Shown here one piece after another: positions 34,601 through 45,425 of a stretch of 64,000 bases of DNA. Positions within the stretch are counted from its first letter, which is position 1; each line of letters begins with the position of its first letter. The DNA comes from Nageia nagi. Taxonomy: Eukaryota > Pinophyta. A model generated the notes under the pieces. That model saw only the letters and a list, made by a program, of their open reading frames with translations, searched no databases and was not told the DNA's origin. Both the position numbers and the translations under genes were made by a program. The DNA is taken from contig JBITNC010000001.1 of the NCBI GenBank assembly GCA_050084985.1, positions 97,588,001-97,652,000 of the forward strand. Direction: 5' to 3'.

Positions 34601-37359
34601 CAACCCAACTGTACTAATTTGTGAGCTTATGGTATTCAAATATGTAACACTTTAAAGATGGCATACATCCTGGTAGTTCCACCATCCCTAACTACTCTAA
34701 GCAAAACCTACTTAACCAAGCATGAATATCATGGCTTGCTAGACCACAACCTTGAGATGTGATTTTACTTTGTAAATTGATGATTGATGTGTTAATTTGT
34801 TGTAATTTTTTTTGTAGTTAGCTTATGATGACATGATATTTTAGTTTTTCTTGATACTATATTGTACAATATTAGTATTTTTTATGTTTATTTGATGTTT
34901 TATGATGTATTGATGGACCATTGATACCCTTGTATGATGAGGACTATTGCATCTCTTGACTACATAAGGTTTTCATGCCAATGGATGGTATAACGTATCT
35001 AACATATCTTGCACATTGTCTACTATAAAAGTTTGCATCATTCATATTACATCTTAGAGGTTAAAGAAACTCCATCATCCTATCTCGATGTATGATGGCA
35101 TTAAATAATCATAGTTGCATAAGTCAACTTGTATTTGGGAGAAAATTGCTAGCATATCTTGGTTTGATATGATCATTGAATTGTTAATAATACACCATCA
35201 TTGCATAGAAATCATATCACTCATCCTCAAATAATCAAATCTACAAATATCCTAGGCATACTTCTCAAGTATTATAGGATTTTATGGGGCATTTATAATA
35301 TCCTTTAAATATTAAAACTATAACAACCTATGTACATTTGTATATGATATGATAAATTCTCTTCATTGCATTTACATATATTAATAAGGAAGTTAAAAAA
35401 ATAATGAAAGGCATAATGACTATATTAGGCACTTACATATATATTAATATAAAAATAAAAATGAAAAAGAAAATGTATGGAAAGTAAGGGGAGAATATAA
35501 TATTATCAAATAAATAAAAGGATCATGATTGAACTTATAAATCTCATATAGTGTTTATCATCATGTGATTAAAATGCATCAAATATTATTCACCATGAAA
35601 CCACCTATGCATGAGAATGTTAAAAATGTTTTAGAGAAAATATTTAGGCAAGTATGTTTGGATATCCAACATAGAAAGGATCAAGGGTCACCCCTTATTT
35701 TTTATTCATTAAACATAAAATATAATCTAGATTTGGTTGGATATATGGGATGAGAATGCATTAATATCGACATACCCTTACCTAGTTTTTGTAAGAATAA
35801 ATACGAAAATAATTATATTGCAAGGGTACAATAGGGTCAAGGAAATCATTCTATTGATTGAAATTGCTCAATATGGATCAAGTAAGCCTTTTTATAATTT
35901 CTTTCCCAATTTTTGAATCCCTATTATCTATTTGGAATACGATGTGTGGTAATTTATTTAATCTATGTAAATTTTATTTCCTAATCTTGTGGTCTAGATT
36001 TCGATATCTGGTTTGTTACTTAAAATATTTGATGCTATATTTTTGGAATGGAATCAATATTATGGTATCTTAAATCCTTATAGAAGCCTCTTTGTGATGC
36101 ATTCATCCTCTACAGTTGAAATTATATTAATAAGTAGAAATAAATGGTTGTAAGGTCATGAGTTGTGCATATGGCGATGGTATTTTATTGCTACATTTTT
36201 ATTTAATAAATATTAGGATTATAAGGCCATAGGAATGCACCTTTATCTTTAATGGAAAAGGCCCTTTGTTGTTTACATTTGCATACTCATTCAATCACAT
36301 CACTTCTCACCCAAATAGAAATCCCTACATCAATGAGAATAATACTTCCATACAATGCTATCAAGATAGAAAGATGAAGTAGGCATTTCACATGTTTACT
36401 AAAAAGAAGAAACATACTACACTCTACACTGTAAAACATGTCTTCAACTCCTAGAAACCTTCATTATCTATAATACCCTTCAAAAGGGAAGGTCATTCAT
36501 TCAATCACCTATTACATTAGATTTAATTTTGACCTATCCATATATAGTATCTCCAAGATAGACTTATAGGTTACTATTGTAAAAGTACTTATTGCGTTTC
36601 CTTTGGCATTCCATTATATAATTTATAATTATTTTTTAATACATTTATTTTATACATTTCTTGGTAACCTTGTATCCCATGAGATTTCATTATGATGTGG
36701 TATTTTGTCAAACAATTTTATCCCTATATAAATGCACACTAGACTAAAAAGGGTGTTTTGCAATATTTTAAACCCCCAAAGCACTTTAATAATGGTTATC
36801 CCATCACTATCTATACGTATGCCACCAAAAGTGAATCCTCTATAACAACAACTAATAACGACCATCATATAGACTATTAAATTATTGCTTGAAAAATATA
36901 ATGTAGCAATTAGTAGTTGCCCCATAAGCCACACCAAAAAAAGATAATGTAAAAATTAATAATCACCACATTTAATTGTAGGGGTGTTTATTTACAAGCT
37001 AGTTAAAACCAACACAATGTATAGGGGTTAAAATGAGTCAATTTAAAACCATCACTTCTTAAATTAATAAAGAAAAAATGGTGTAGCCTTGAAGCATTCT
37101 CCCAATAGGAAAATTATTCTAAAATATGTTTTCCTCATTATTTTTAGCCTAAGTCACCAAGTCAAATTTAAATTTTAAATTAAATTTTTATTAAATTACC
37201 AATATTTTGAAATAATAAATAGCCAACTTCACCTTAAAATTACAAATTATTATTTATATTTTGATTAAATTGCCCCATATAAATAGCTTACTCTAAATAG
37301 TAAATTTGATACATTCATTATTATTTTCTTTTGGATCTCCTTCAGATGATGACATATTT

Positions 37360-37605
37360 TAAAGATGGTAGTAGTCTGGCTTCGAATGGTAGCATGTTAT
37401 CTTGGAATAGTGGCATTTTACCTTCTAATAGTAGCAAGCTACTGCTGCATGATAGCATGCTTCTACCATCCAATTACAACCTAATAGTGCTCGATGGCAT
37501 CCTACTACCACTTGGTGGTATTCTGATAACTACTGCTTCCACTTAGTAGCATACTATTGCTACCCAATAGCATACTTTTATCACTCAATAGGAGACTTCC
37601 TGCTA
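37360..37605. repeat. Degenerate 21 bp minisatellite
   Basis: About ten units such as AATGGTAGCATGTTATCTTGG, AATAGTGGCATTTTACCTTC and GATGGCATCCTACTACCACT. The period is 21 bp with a 3 bp insertion after the third unit. In the + frame 37,331-37,546 it would give a seven-residue repeat of the type S-x-x-x-L-L-P. Confidence 0.75.
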
Positions 37606-38689
37606 CCTCTTGACATGATACACCTTGTCAGAGCCATAACTTTTGACTGTGATGTCCATTTTCCATAAATATCAAGATGTAATACTTTCCCATTGTGTAT
37701 TGTGTACAAATTATATATCATATAATTTTCCATGTTAAGGACCTCTTCTAAGAGATTGACATGTAATTTGAAGCATATTTAGATATTTATTTCTCTTTCC
37801 TTGGCTCTAAATGATTTATATTGGTCTAGGGAACATAGCTAATGATATTATAATTTACACCTTTAGAGTTCATTTTCAATAATGAAAAAAGGTCTCTACG
37901 AAAACAAGTCTAAACTTTCTAAACCTATGCATCAAACAACTAATAAAATTATCCTCAAATACCTTATAGACTTTTGCACCACAACGCAATAAAAATAAAT
38001 CAATAGAAATTACTAGATAATTAATTTCATCCAAATGTAGATACTAAGTTAACTTTGTTGGTTGAGTTGGTCAATAAAATTTCTTTCTTTTTACCATCAA
38101 ATAGATAAACCCTCTTTTATAAATAACAAAGTAAAGTATAGAAATTAATTAAAAATAAACAATAATTTATTTCTTAAATCTCAAAATTCATACAAATAAG
38201 AAGTAATGCATGTTATTTCTCTAAACTTTCCTATTCTATTCCTTAATATAAAAGCAAAGAATAAGAAATAAAACAAAATAAAAAATAATAATTTAGTTCA
38301 TCCTTAAGATGGATTAAGACAAAAATAAAATGATAACTACATACAAGACTAATGAAATAGGAAAATATATTTTCATGTCAAGTATTTCAATTACACTCTA
38401 TTTGAATAAAATGAAATATATATTCCATTCAATTTTTCTTTCTTTTTTCTTTTCTTTTTTAAATATTACTATGGACACAATTTTATACATAAAAATTAAA
38501 ATATAAATCTCCAAAATTTGAGCTTACATCTATAGATAAGATCTTATATTTAATGGAAAAACTCTTTTAGTCATTTTGGTTGAGTTGTGATCACAATACA
38601 TACTTTTATAGTAATTATTATTATCATTCATACTTTTTATTGTTCATATTATTATTATTATATAATAGTAGTTTTCTTTTTTATTATTA

Positions 38690-38960
38690 TAATATTTATA
38701 AAATCTAATCATTCATTTCTCCCTTTTATTTATTTTTATTTTTAGAATAATATCATGCACTTCCTTATCTTAACAACCATTGTTACAAAGTAAATTCAAT
38801 TTTATTTTAATTTTGGTTTTAATTTTATTTTAATTTATTTTTATTTTTATTTTATTTTTATAACAATATCATGGACTTCCCTATTATTAATATTTTATTT
38901 TATTTTATTTTATTTATTTTAATTTATATATTATATTTATATTATTTAATTCTATTTTGA
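38690..38960. repeat. TTTTA/TTTA low-complexity tract
   Basis: Runs of TTTTATTTTA and similar words, interrupted by AATATCATGxACTTCC, which occurs at about 38,748 and again at 38,866. Confidence 0.8.
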
Positions 38961-41240
38961 TCTCTATTTATAATTTAATGTCTATTTGTCAAAGAGTTGC
39001 ATTTGAGAAATTGCTAAGATGCTACTAGTATTTATATGGGAAGGCAAATGATCCCACCAAATACAATATTTGTACGAAGAGATGATATTAGTAGAAGAGG
39101 ATCAAAGACTTAAACACTTTTTTATAGATCCTTTATGACTTCCCAAATATTTATCAAAGAAGGGGAATAATTGATATCTATTAAGAATAGTAATTTAACC
39201 AATATATCTTTCAAACAGTTTAAATTCTTTTTTGAATATCATTATACACATTATTTATTATTTATGTGTGAGGATTAATAATAATATCTATCTAAAAAGT
39301 TTATTAAGATTCAAGAAGAAATTAATCAAATAAAAAATATATTACCTCCTCTAAGTGATAATGATTATCAAGATTAAAAAGAATTTTATGTGAGAGAGGA
39401 ATGAAAAAAAGTATGAATAGAAAAAAATAATATTAGGTTAAAAACTTTTTATAGTTCTCAAGACCCTAAAGTGTTAGAACTTTGAGGGTTATCAGGTTGT
39501 AAAGCTACAAAACTATAGGATCATGCTATAATACCATGTAAATTTTTGAAGTCATCATAATCTAATGATGGCGAATAAAAGCACTAAGTAATGATACTAT
39601 AATGGACTTGAAATGTACATCAATTCGCAAGCGCTAATAAGCAACCTTGAACATTGCTGGACTCCAAAATAATCTTTAATTTCATAACTAAAGGATTTGA
39701 AGAATTAAATGATCTATACTAATGTGAAGGATTTTCTAAATGTACAATGAATTTTGATGATGCTCCAATATTTTGGTGAACTCCTTTGTTGGCATGGAAT
39801 ATGAGAATGTAGTAAGGTGAATATTGACATGGTCATCCAGATTATACAATATAAGATTTTATGATCTTAATTTGGTTGGATATATAAATATACCTTTCCA
39901 ATGAGTAATTCCTTGCCTCAAATAGAGCTATGGATCTCTTGCAATGTACATTTTAATTTGAGTTACAAAAACTATCAAAAATTATGGTGACAAAGGAGAT
40001 GTGACCACCAATGTTAATCTGGAGACCTATTCATCTTAATTAACTACACAAATAGATACCTTGCAATATATAGTTTTAAATTAATCAAAAGGATCTTTAT
40101 AATGGTGTATCCTATAACCAAAATGGATGAGTAGAACTCTGGTGAATCGAGGGCTCAAGTTGATGTCATCAATATAATTTCTAATAATCAAATTGGACTT
40201 TTTAAAGTCACCTTTATGGTGATGTAACTTTGACATTTTTAAAGAAAATTTTATGTTATATATGGTTAGAAATTTTGAGGAATAAGGTTTTAATTGGTCA
40301 AATACACATAAAACATATAGAAAAAGAAGTTTAACTATAAGATAGCTTAATTGCTAGAGATTTCAATATTTGACAAGATGCATATAAGGGTGAAATGAAT
40401 ATTATGTAACTTTTGTATTTGTCATAGGATATAAAAAGTATTATAAATGGTTAGAAATGGGAAATGTTTTACTTTATAATGCTTCAAGAATCAACTCTAA
40501 ACAATTGATAAATCTCTAACAAGTCTTAGTGAAATGAAGGAAGGTATTAATTAGGGAATTGTATAGACTAAGTTGACTATGTGTGAAAAAATATAGATAA
40601 AGGGTGGAAGATCTCATAAGAAGTATGGGTGTAATATATTATTAGAAATAAAAAATAAGGGCATTACAAATATGAAATAATTATGATGAAATGATATGCA
40701 AAGATAAAGAAAAGACCCTTAAAAGCTTACTAGTTTTTCTATTGGAAAACACATTGAATATATTTTTCATACATGAATAAACACATAGAATAAATTGAAA
40801 GGAAAATATAGTCAATAAATATTAGAACTAAAATTTAAATCTCTCTATTTATCTAAATAAACTATTAGAAACTTCATGCTTTACAAATTACGATATGGGT
40901 GGTTATTCACAAACAAAATATGTTGGTATATTGAATCTATGGTATTCAACATTGCCCTACACTAAAGACATGTGCTATGATCTTCAATGGGATTAATGAG
41001 TTCATGCACCACTCCAGTTGTAAGGTTAAATTTAATATAATAGTTAGGTAGATATAAAGGATCCCTCATAATGCCATGAAGTATTAGATATTTATAAATA
41101 CTTTCTCTTGTACTCTCTATAAGTGAATCAAAACTGACTCATTTATGAACCTCATGGGATCATTTACATAGTTGGGATTATTTCTAGATTGCATTGATGT
41201 AAGATAACAAATAAGTTATCTACAAGAGAGATATATGTGA

Positions 41241-41410
41241 TGACATGGGGAAATCATGAAATAATGTTCGGTAAGCACGTACACCACATGGTACTCACAA
41301 AATAATGTTAGGTAAGAAAGCACACCAAGGGCATTCATGGAATAATGTTGGGTAAGCATGCACACCATAGGGAACTCACAAACTAAGATTGGGTAAGCAT
41401 GAATCTCACT
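41241..41410. repeat. 42 bp tandem repeat (unit II copy)
   Basis: Counterpart of the array at 27,431-27,600 with four diverged units. A minus-strand ORF (41,216-41,413) runs through it only because the period is a multiple of three. Confidence 0.8.
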
Positions 41411-42576
41411 CAATATGACATTTTCATAGGTATAAGAGGATATCTCTAAGAAAGAATATATGATAGCAATAACAATAGCAAGTTAGTAGATCTTTCTATA
41501 TATAAACTAGATATCTTGACAAGCTAAGTAGATGCATGAAGAAGATACTTACATGGAGTTGTTGGAGGAATAATGATACTAAAAAAGGGTACCATAGTTG
41601 TTGGAGTGTTGAAGTTTAGATGTTGTAGTTGAAAATTGAATGGCATCCCTACTCATCGACTTGAAGGAGATTTGTATAGTAAATTTGTTGAACATCTTTT
41701 TTTTATACTACAACAAGAAGGAGTATATTTAGACATAAATATCTTTACCAATACATTGTAATTTAGAAATAAATGGTGAGGGTACATCTACATTTCACAC
41801 ATGTGCCCTCCCCATAAAAATCTTCACTAAGGTAGGAACTTGAAGAAGATAGATGATATTTTTGGATTGTTTACATGAGTTTTCGATGCCCTCTTTTACG
41901 ATTTAACAACAATACAAGCATATTCGATGACAGAAATAGCATTTTAGGTGGTGTGAATGGTTGTTTGATGCCCTTATTTATGATTTATTCATGATTTAGG
42001 TATATTCAATATTATAAAAATGCATTCATAGTGAGGAATTAGTTATAATAGGTAGCTACCCCATCCTCGAAGTCATCTCTGATAATTAGGCATTGAACTT
42101 TGTAGGAAAAGGTTAGGGTCCTATATTTGCCAAGTGAAATGATAAATGGAATGAAATAAGGTTGATTCAATCATATCATAGGGCTCACCTAACCCTCATA
42201 TAGTTGTGTGTATGTAATTAGATGATTCAATAGTTCATATATTCTTAGAGATGGTTGGATGCTTGTGCTAGCCATAAACAAATGATAAATGGGAAGTAGG
42301 AGAAGTAATCATTATGCCCTATAGGTATTATTGATTCTAGTGGTGATGTTAAGTGAAGTTATGAATTTTGATTGATCTTGTTACTATGTAGATTGTAATT
42401 CATGGTGATGTTTTTAGGTTTTGATAAAACCCTTGATGTTTGTTTTTATTTCTTTTTGGCTACATCAAAGTGATGGTTTGTTGCCAAAAAGCATTGTAAT
42501 GGGTTTGGTGATATTGTTAAAACCCTAGAGATTCATTTTGTTGCATGGGTAAATTTGAGCTACATATGTACAATGG

Positions 42577-42843
42577 TTGGGTAAGAAAATAATTGTTGTC
42601 AATATAACAAATTTCGAGAGCCTATATGAAAAATCCATTTTGATAGGATTTGGGATCCTATTAAAACCCACCATAGTTTTTGATAATTTATTCATTATTA
42701 AAACTAAAATTGAAGAGGAGGAGATGCATATGAAGAAAAATTTAAAAATGCTATACCCATTTTGGCTTTTTTTTCACCAAATTACAATTTTAGCATCTAT
42801 TCCAAATAAAATATTTAAAACATTCAACTTTACAAAGAAGTAA
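42577..42843 (+). CDS. Hypothetical ORF 1 of the 1 kb module, unit II
   Basis: An 88-codon frame beginning MGKKIIVVNITNFESLYEKS and continuing with ILIGFGILLKPTIVFDNL and an acidic IKTKIEEEEMH segment. I do not recognise a family. The matching frame in unit III runs to 121 codons because the reading frame differs after residue about 68, so one of the two carries an indel. The first codons lie in sequence shared with all units, the rest only in units II and III. It may be a remnant of a larger gene, and expression is unproven. Confidence 0.25.
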   Translation: MGKKIIVVNITNFESLYEKSILIGFGILLKPTIVFDNLFIIKTKIEEEEMHMKKNLKMLYPFWLFFHQITILASIPNKIFKTFNFTKK

Positions 42844-43685
42844 ACTCCTTCACAAAGTAATATAAAAGAATATAAAAAGGATACTATTAATTACATAACT
42901 AATGAGGATATGCTTGGTAAATTATTTTATACTTTATTATAAAATGTAAAGCATTGAAATAATATTATTCCCTTCATGTAAGAAGTATTTCTACTTATAA
43001 ATATATATTTTTTCTAAATTTATGTCGTATTTCAAGCATAATATCAAAACACAAGTAGCATTTAGATATTTATGCAACCATAATAAAAAAGAGAAATAAA
43101 TTATTAATGATTTTGTGAAAGAATGGAAAAATATAGCAAACAATATTACCATTGTTGAATATGAATTAGAAGGTACTTTTATGAATTCTATGTTACCTCG
43201 ATTCAAAATAGAAGCTACCAAATATAAAGATGAATATTTACACAAAATAATTGAAATTTTTTTACAAAAGACATCATGTATTACCATTTTAGATGGTAAA
43301 TTTTGTAAATAATAAATATAAAAATAAAATAATTCTTCAAAGATGACATTTATTCAGACATAATGATAAATAAATGAAAAGTGTGCAGCTGATTATGATA
43401 AGGTAATCCTCAAGTTATGGTAAGGATATATAGAGGATTGGATCTGATCAAAGGTGAGCATACAAATGATAATGAATTATGTAGGCTAGTATTTATCACC
43501 TCCTTTATCTATAGCTGTGGATCATAAAGAGGCACATTATGGGGATGTATAAACTCTACAACATAGATGTCGTAAAATTTGTAGAACTAAATTACATGCA
43601 AAAGTATAGCATATAATAAAAGCTCATAACATAATAGATCCTTAAATAAGTGGCATATAGAGACACTATAAGTGTAGTATGATTG
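42650..43685 (+). mobile_element. 1 kb module specific to units II and III (unit II copy)
   Basis: In units I and IV the sequence passes straight from CCATTTTGAT to CAATCTATGG. In unit II about 1,035 bp intervene, ending in GATTGATCTATGG. The same module, at the same place, is in unit III. It holds two small ORFs. It is either an insertion in the ancestor of II and III or a deletion in the ancestor of I and IV; the GAT shared at the junction fits a microhomology deletion. No terminal inverted repeats were seen. Confidence 0.7.
43115..43312 (+). CDS. Hypothetical ORF 2 of the 1 kb module, unit II
   Basis: A 65-codon frame opening at GTG (VKEWKNIANNITIVEYELEG) and containing TFMNSMLPRFKIEAT, KYKDEYLHKIIE and TSCITILDGKFCK. 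It looks like a soluble charged segment rather than random translation, but I recognise no family. Unit III has the same length and about ten amino-acid differences. In-frame sequence just upstream (INDF before VKEW) also looks coding and is cut by a TAA, so this is probably the end of a decayed larger gene. Confidence 0.3.
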   Translation: MKEWKNIANNITIVEYELEGTFMNSMLPRFKIEATKYKDEYLHKIIEIFLQKTSCITILDGKFCK

Positions 43686-44059
43686 ATCTATGGAAAATAA
43701 CATATTAGAGAGTTCCAATAGAGATGTGAACTTCCAACTCTTGTATTTATAACCTACAAGGAAATAGAATGGAGTGGAAGCCAACTTATAGCAATAATTC
43801 AATCATTTTTATATTCAAGATATGCTAAAATATATGAACCATGGTAAATAATATTACATTTAATATAGCATATGGCATTGCATCGTAATATCAACTTTAT
43901 CTTGACATTTGTAATATTGCTTTTAATACTTTTAGAAAAATCTAAAATATGATTTACTATATAAATAATAAATCATTTTTAGTTGTCTACATTTTGCCCC
44001 TATTTGGATATGAAATGAAAAGCATTGAAATTGCATAATTTAAAGAAGTTTAGAGAAGT

Positions 44060-44250
44060 GAAAAAAAATTTAGAGTGAAAAATAATAAATCATTTTCAAT
44101 TATCTACTTCGCTCTCATATCATCATCCTCATCATCTAAATCTCCTCTAGTATCAAGCTTGATAAACCCTAGTCCTCCTCATCACTCCATGCTTGAGGTT
44201 ATAGTTAATAATTATTTATTATCTATACTTAATCATTCTAAATCATAAAT
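44060..44250. other. Filler sequence at the unit II deletion
   Basis: Where units I, III and IV carry about 1.2 kb, unit II has only this stretch. Its first part is a second copy of an AATAATAAATCATTTT word. Positions 44,111-44,246 match 55,639-55,775 at about 90%, including CATCATCCTCATCATCTAAA and CTCCATGCTTGAGGTTATA. The pattern fits repair of a break with copied filler DNA. Confidence 0.7.
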
Positions 44251-44824
44251 TTTATATTTTAAGAATAAAATATCATAAATTTTATCTAAAACTTTATGCA
44301 ATGATGATATCATCAAAGAGAAAATTATATGCATCTCATTGAATATCTTGATAAGGATGGGATTTATCATTGTACATAAGTGTTCTTGTACAATGAGATG
44401 TTCATTAGATGAGCTTTATTGAATCAATTATCTCCATTGTGAGCATTGATTAAGCATGATGCTAACAAATAATATTGTATTCAATACAAAATTTAATCTT
44501 GAAGGTCAAGTCAAAACAAGAAAAATGTATCAAAAAAGATGGAGTGAAGCCTTGAGGAGGATAATGCATGTGATATGAACAAGTCAAGAGATTCCCAAGT
44601 GAGGATTGAGGAGAGCGATGGGAAGCTACATGAGCAAAGTGGTAGAAGAGGAAGTGTGAGTCAAGCAACAAAGAGAATCGAGAATGGAGGTTTGAATCCA
44701 AAAATATATTTAAGAAGGAAAATAAATGCAATTTATTCAAGGGAAAGGATGTATTGAATATAAATAAAAATGTAGAAGGCCTCAATTCACTCAAATCATG
44801 GCTATTATTATGCTTAAGGTTAAT

Positions 44825-45425
44825 ATTGGAGAAAATGATTTTTATATAGATCTTATTAAACATGGAAAATGAACACTTATATGTAAAATAAGAGGAAGAA
44901 GATCATGCTTGATAAACCTCAAAGCATTTATCCATAAGAAATGGTCTACATATTATTAGGTAACTTTGCTACACAATAAATTTTTCTTTGTTTATTTCTC
45001 AAACTTGGAAAATAGAAATTATGTATGGAAATATTGCTTTGATTGGTTTTTTGTATAGAGGAGGATTTTTATGAGAGAATAGTCTACTTAGTTTGATCCC
45101 TTCTTTGAAAAAATCTATTTACATTTAGTCTGGGTAAATATGTATGCCCTTGTAATTGAATTATGGGGATTGGAATTTTTTATTAAAATTGGTAATACAC
45201 TTGGCTCCTATTGATATATGGATAAACTTACAAAATAAAATTTGATAAGCAAAATCAATATTAGTAAAGCTAGATTAGTCATTTTGATGGACTGAGAAGA
45301 TCCCTGGTAAAAAAATATTACTCTATCTTTTTTGAAAGGGGAATGGAACCAAAAAATTGAATATGAAAATTTTACATTCTTTTTCTTTAGCTACAATAAG
45401 GTCAAAAAATAAAGAATTATTCTTG
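44825..45425 (+). pseudogene. DUF4283 (LINE ORF1-like) relic in unit II
   Basis: Same domain as in unit I. The TAG at 45,080 (Trp of MREW) is shared with units I and IV. The Gln codon that is TAA in unit I is TAG here (45,056), whereas the Trp of LVWV is still TGG, unlike unit I. The upstream N-terminal stretch is open at 44,575-44,757. It cannot be translated. Confidence 0.75.

Larger units (their letters stand above)
25585..39387 (+). repeat. Macro-repeat unit I (subtype A), about 13.8 kb
   Basis: Homology to unit II begins around 25,585 (against 39,388), just upstream of TGTTAGAACTTTGAGGGTTA, which recurs at 25,675 and 39,472. Matching then continues almost colinearly to about 36,865 (against 50,605). 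By eye a stretch at 30,430-30,630 is about 92% identical to unit II. The unit contains a 42 bp tandem repeat (27,431-27,600) and a DUF4283 relic (31,003-31,605). It lacks the 1 kb module of units II and III. TGTTAGAAC could be an LTR start, but no primer-binding site, polypurine tract or pol gene was found, so the element class is open. Orientation follows the DUF4283 frame. Confidence 0.85.
36866..39387. other. Right part of unit I not present in unit II
   Basis: Unit II breaks off where this block begins. It holds the 21 bp minisatellite, long AT-rich non-coding DNA and a TTTTA-rich tract. An open-looking stretch at 39,290-39,410 has no recognisable motif. Confidence 0.6.

Noticed and set aside
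35565-36073. ORFs in unit I with counterparts at 49,340-49,769 in unit II, considered coding
   Set aside because: Frames are open in different places in the two copies and no motif is recognisable.
36650-36937. 95-codon minus-strand ORF partly kept at 50,486-50,620
   Set aside because: Low-complexity hydrophobic translation of AT-rich DNA; the unit II copy is cut by the junction.
41216-41413. Minus-strand ORF with a 14-residue repeat
   Set aside because: Explained by the 42 bp tandem array, whose period is a multiple of three.
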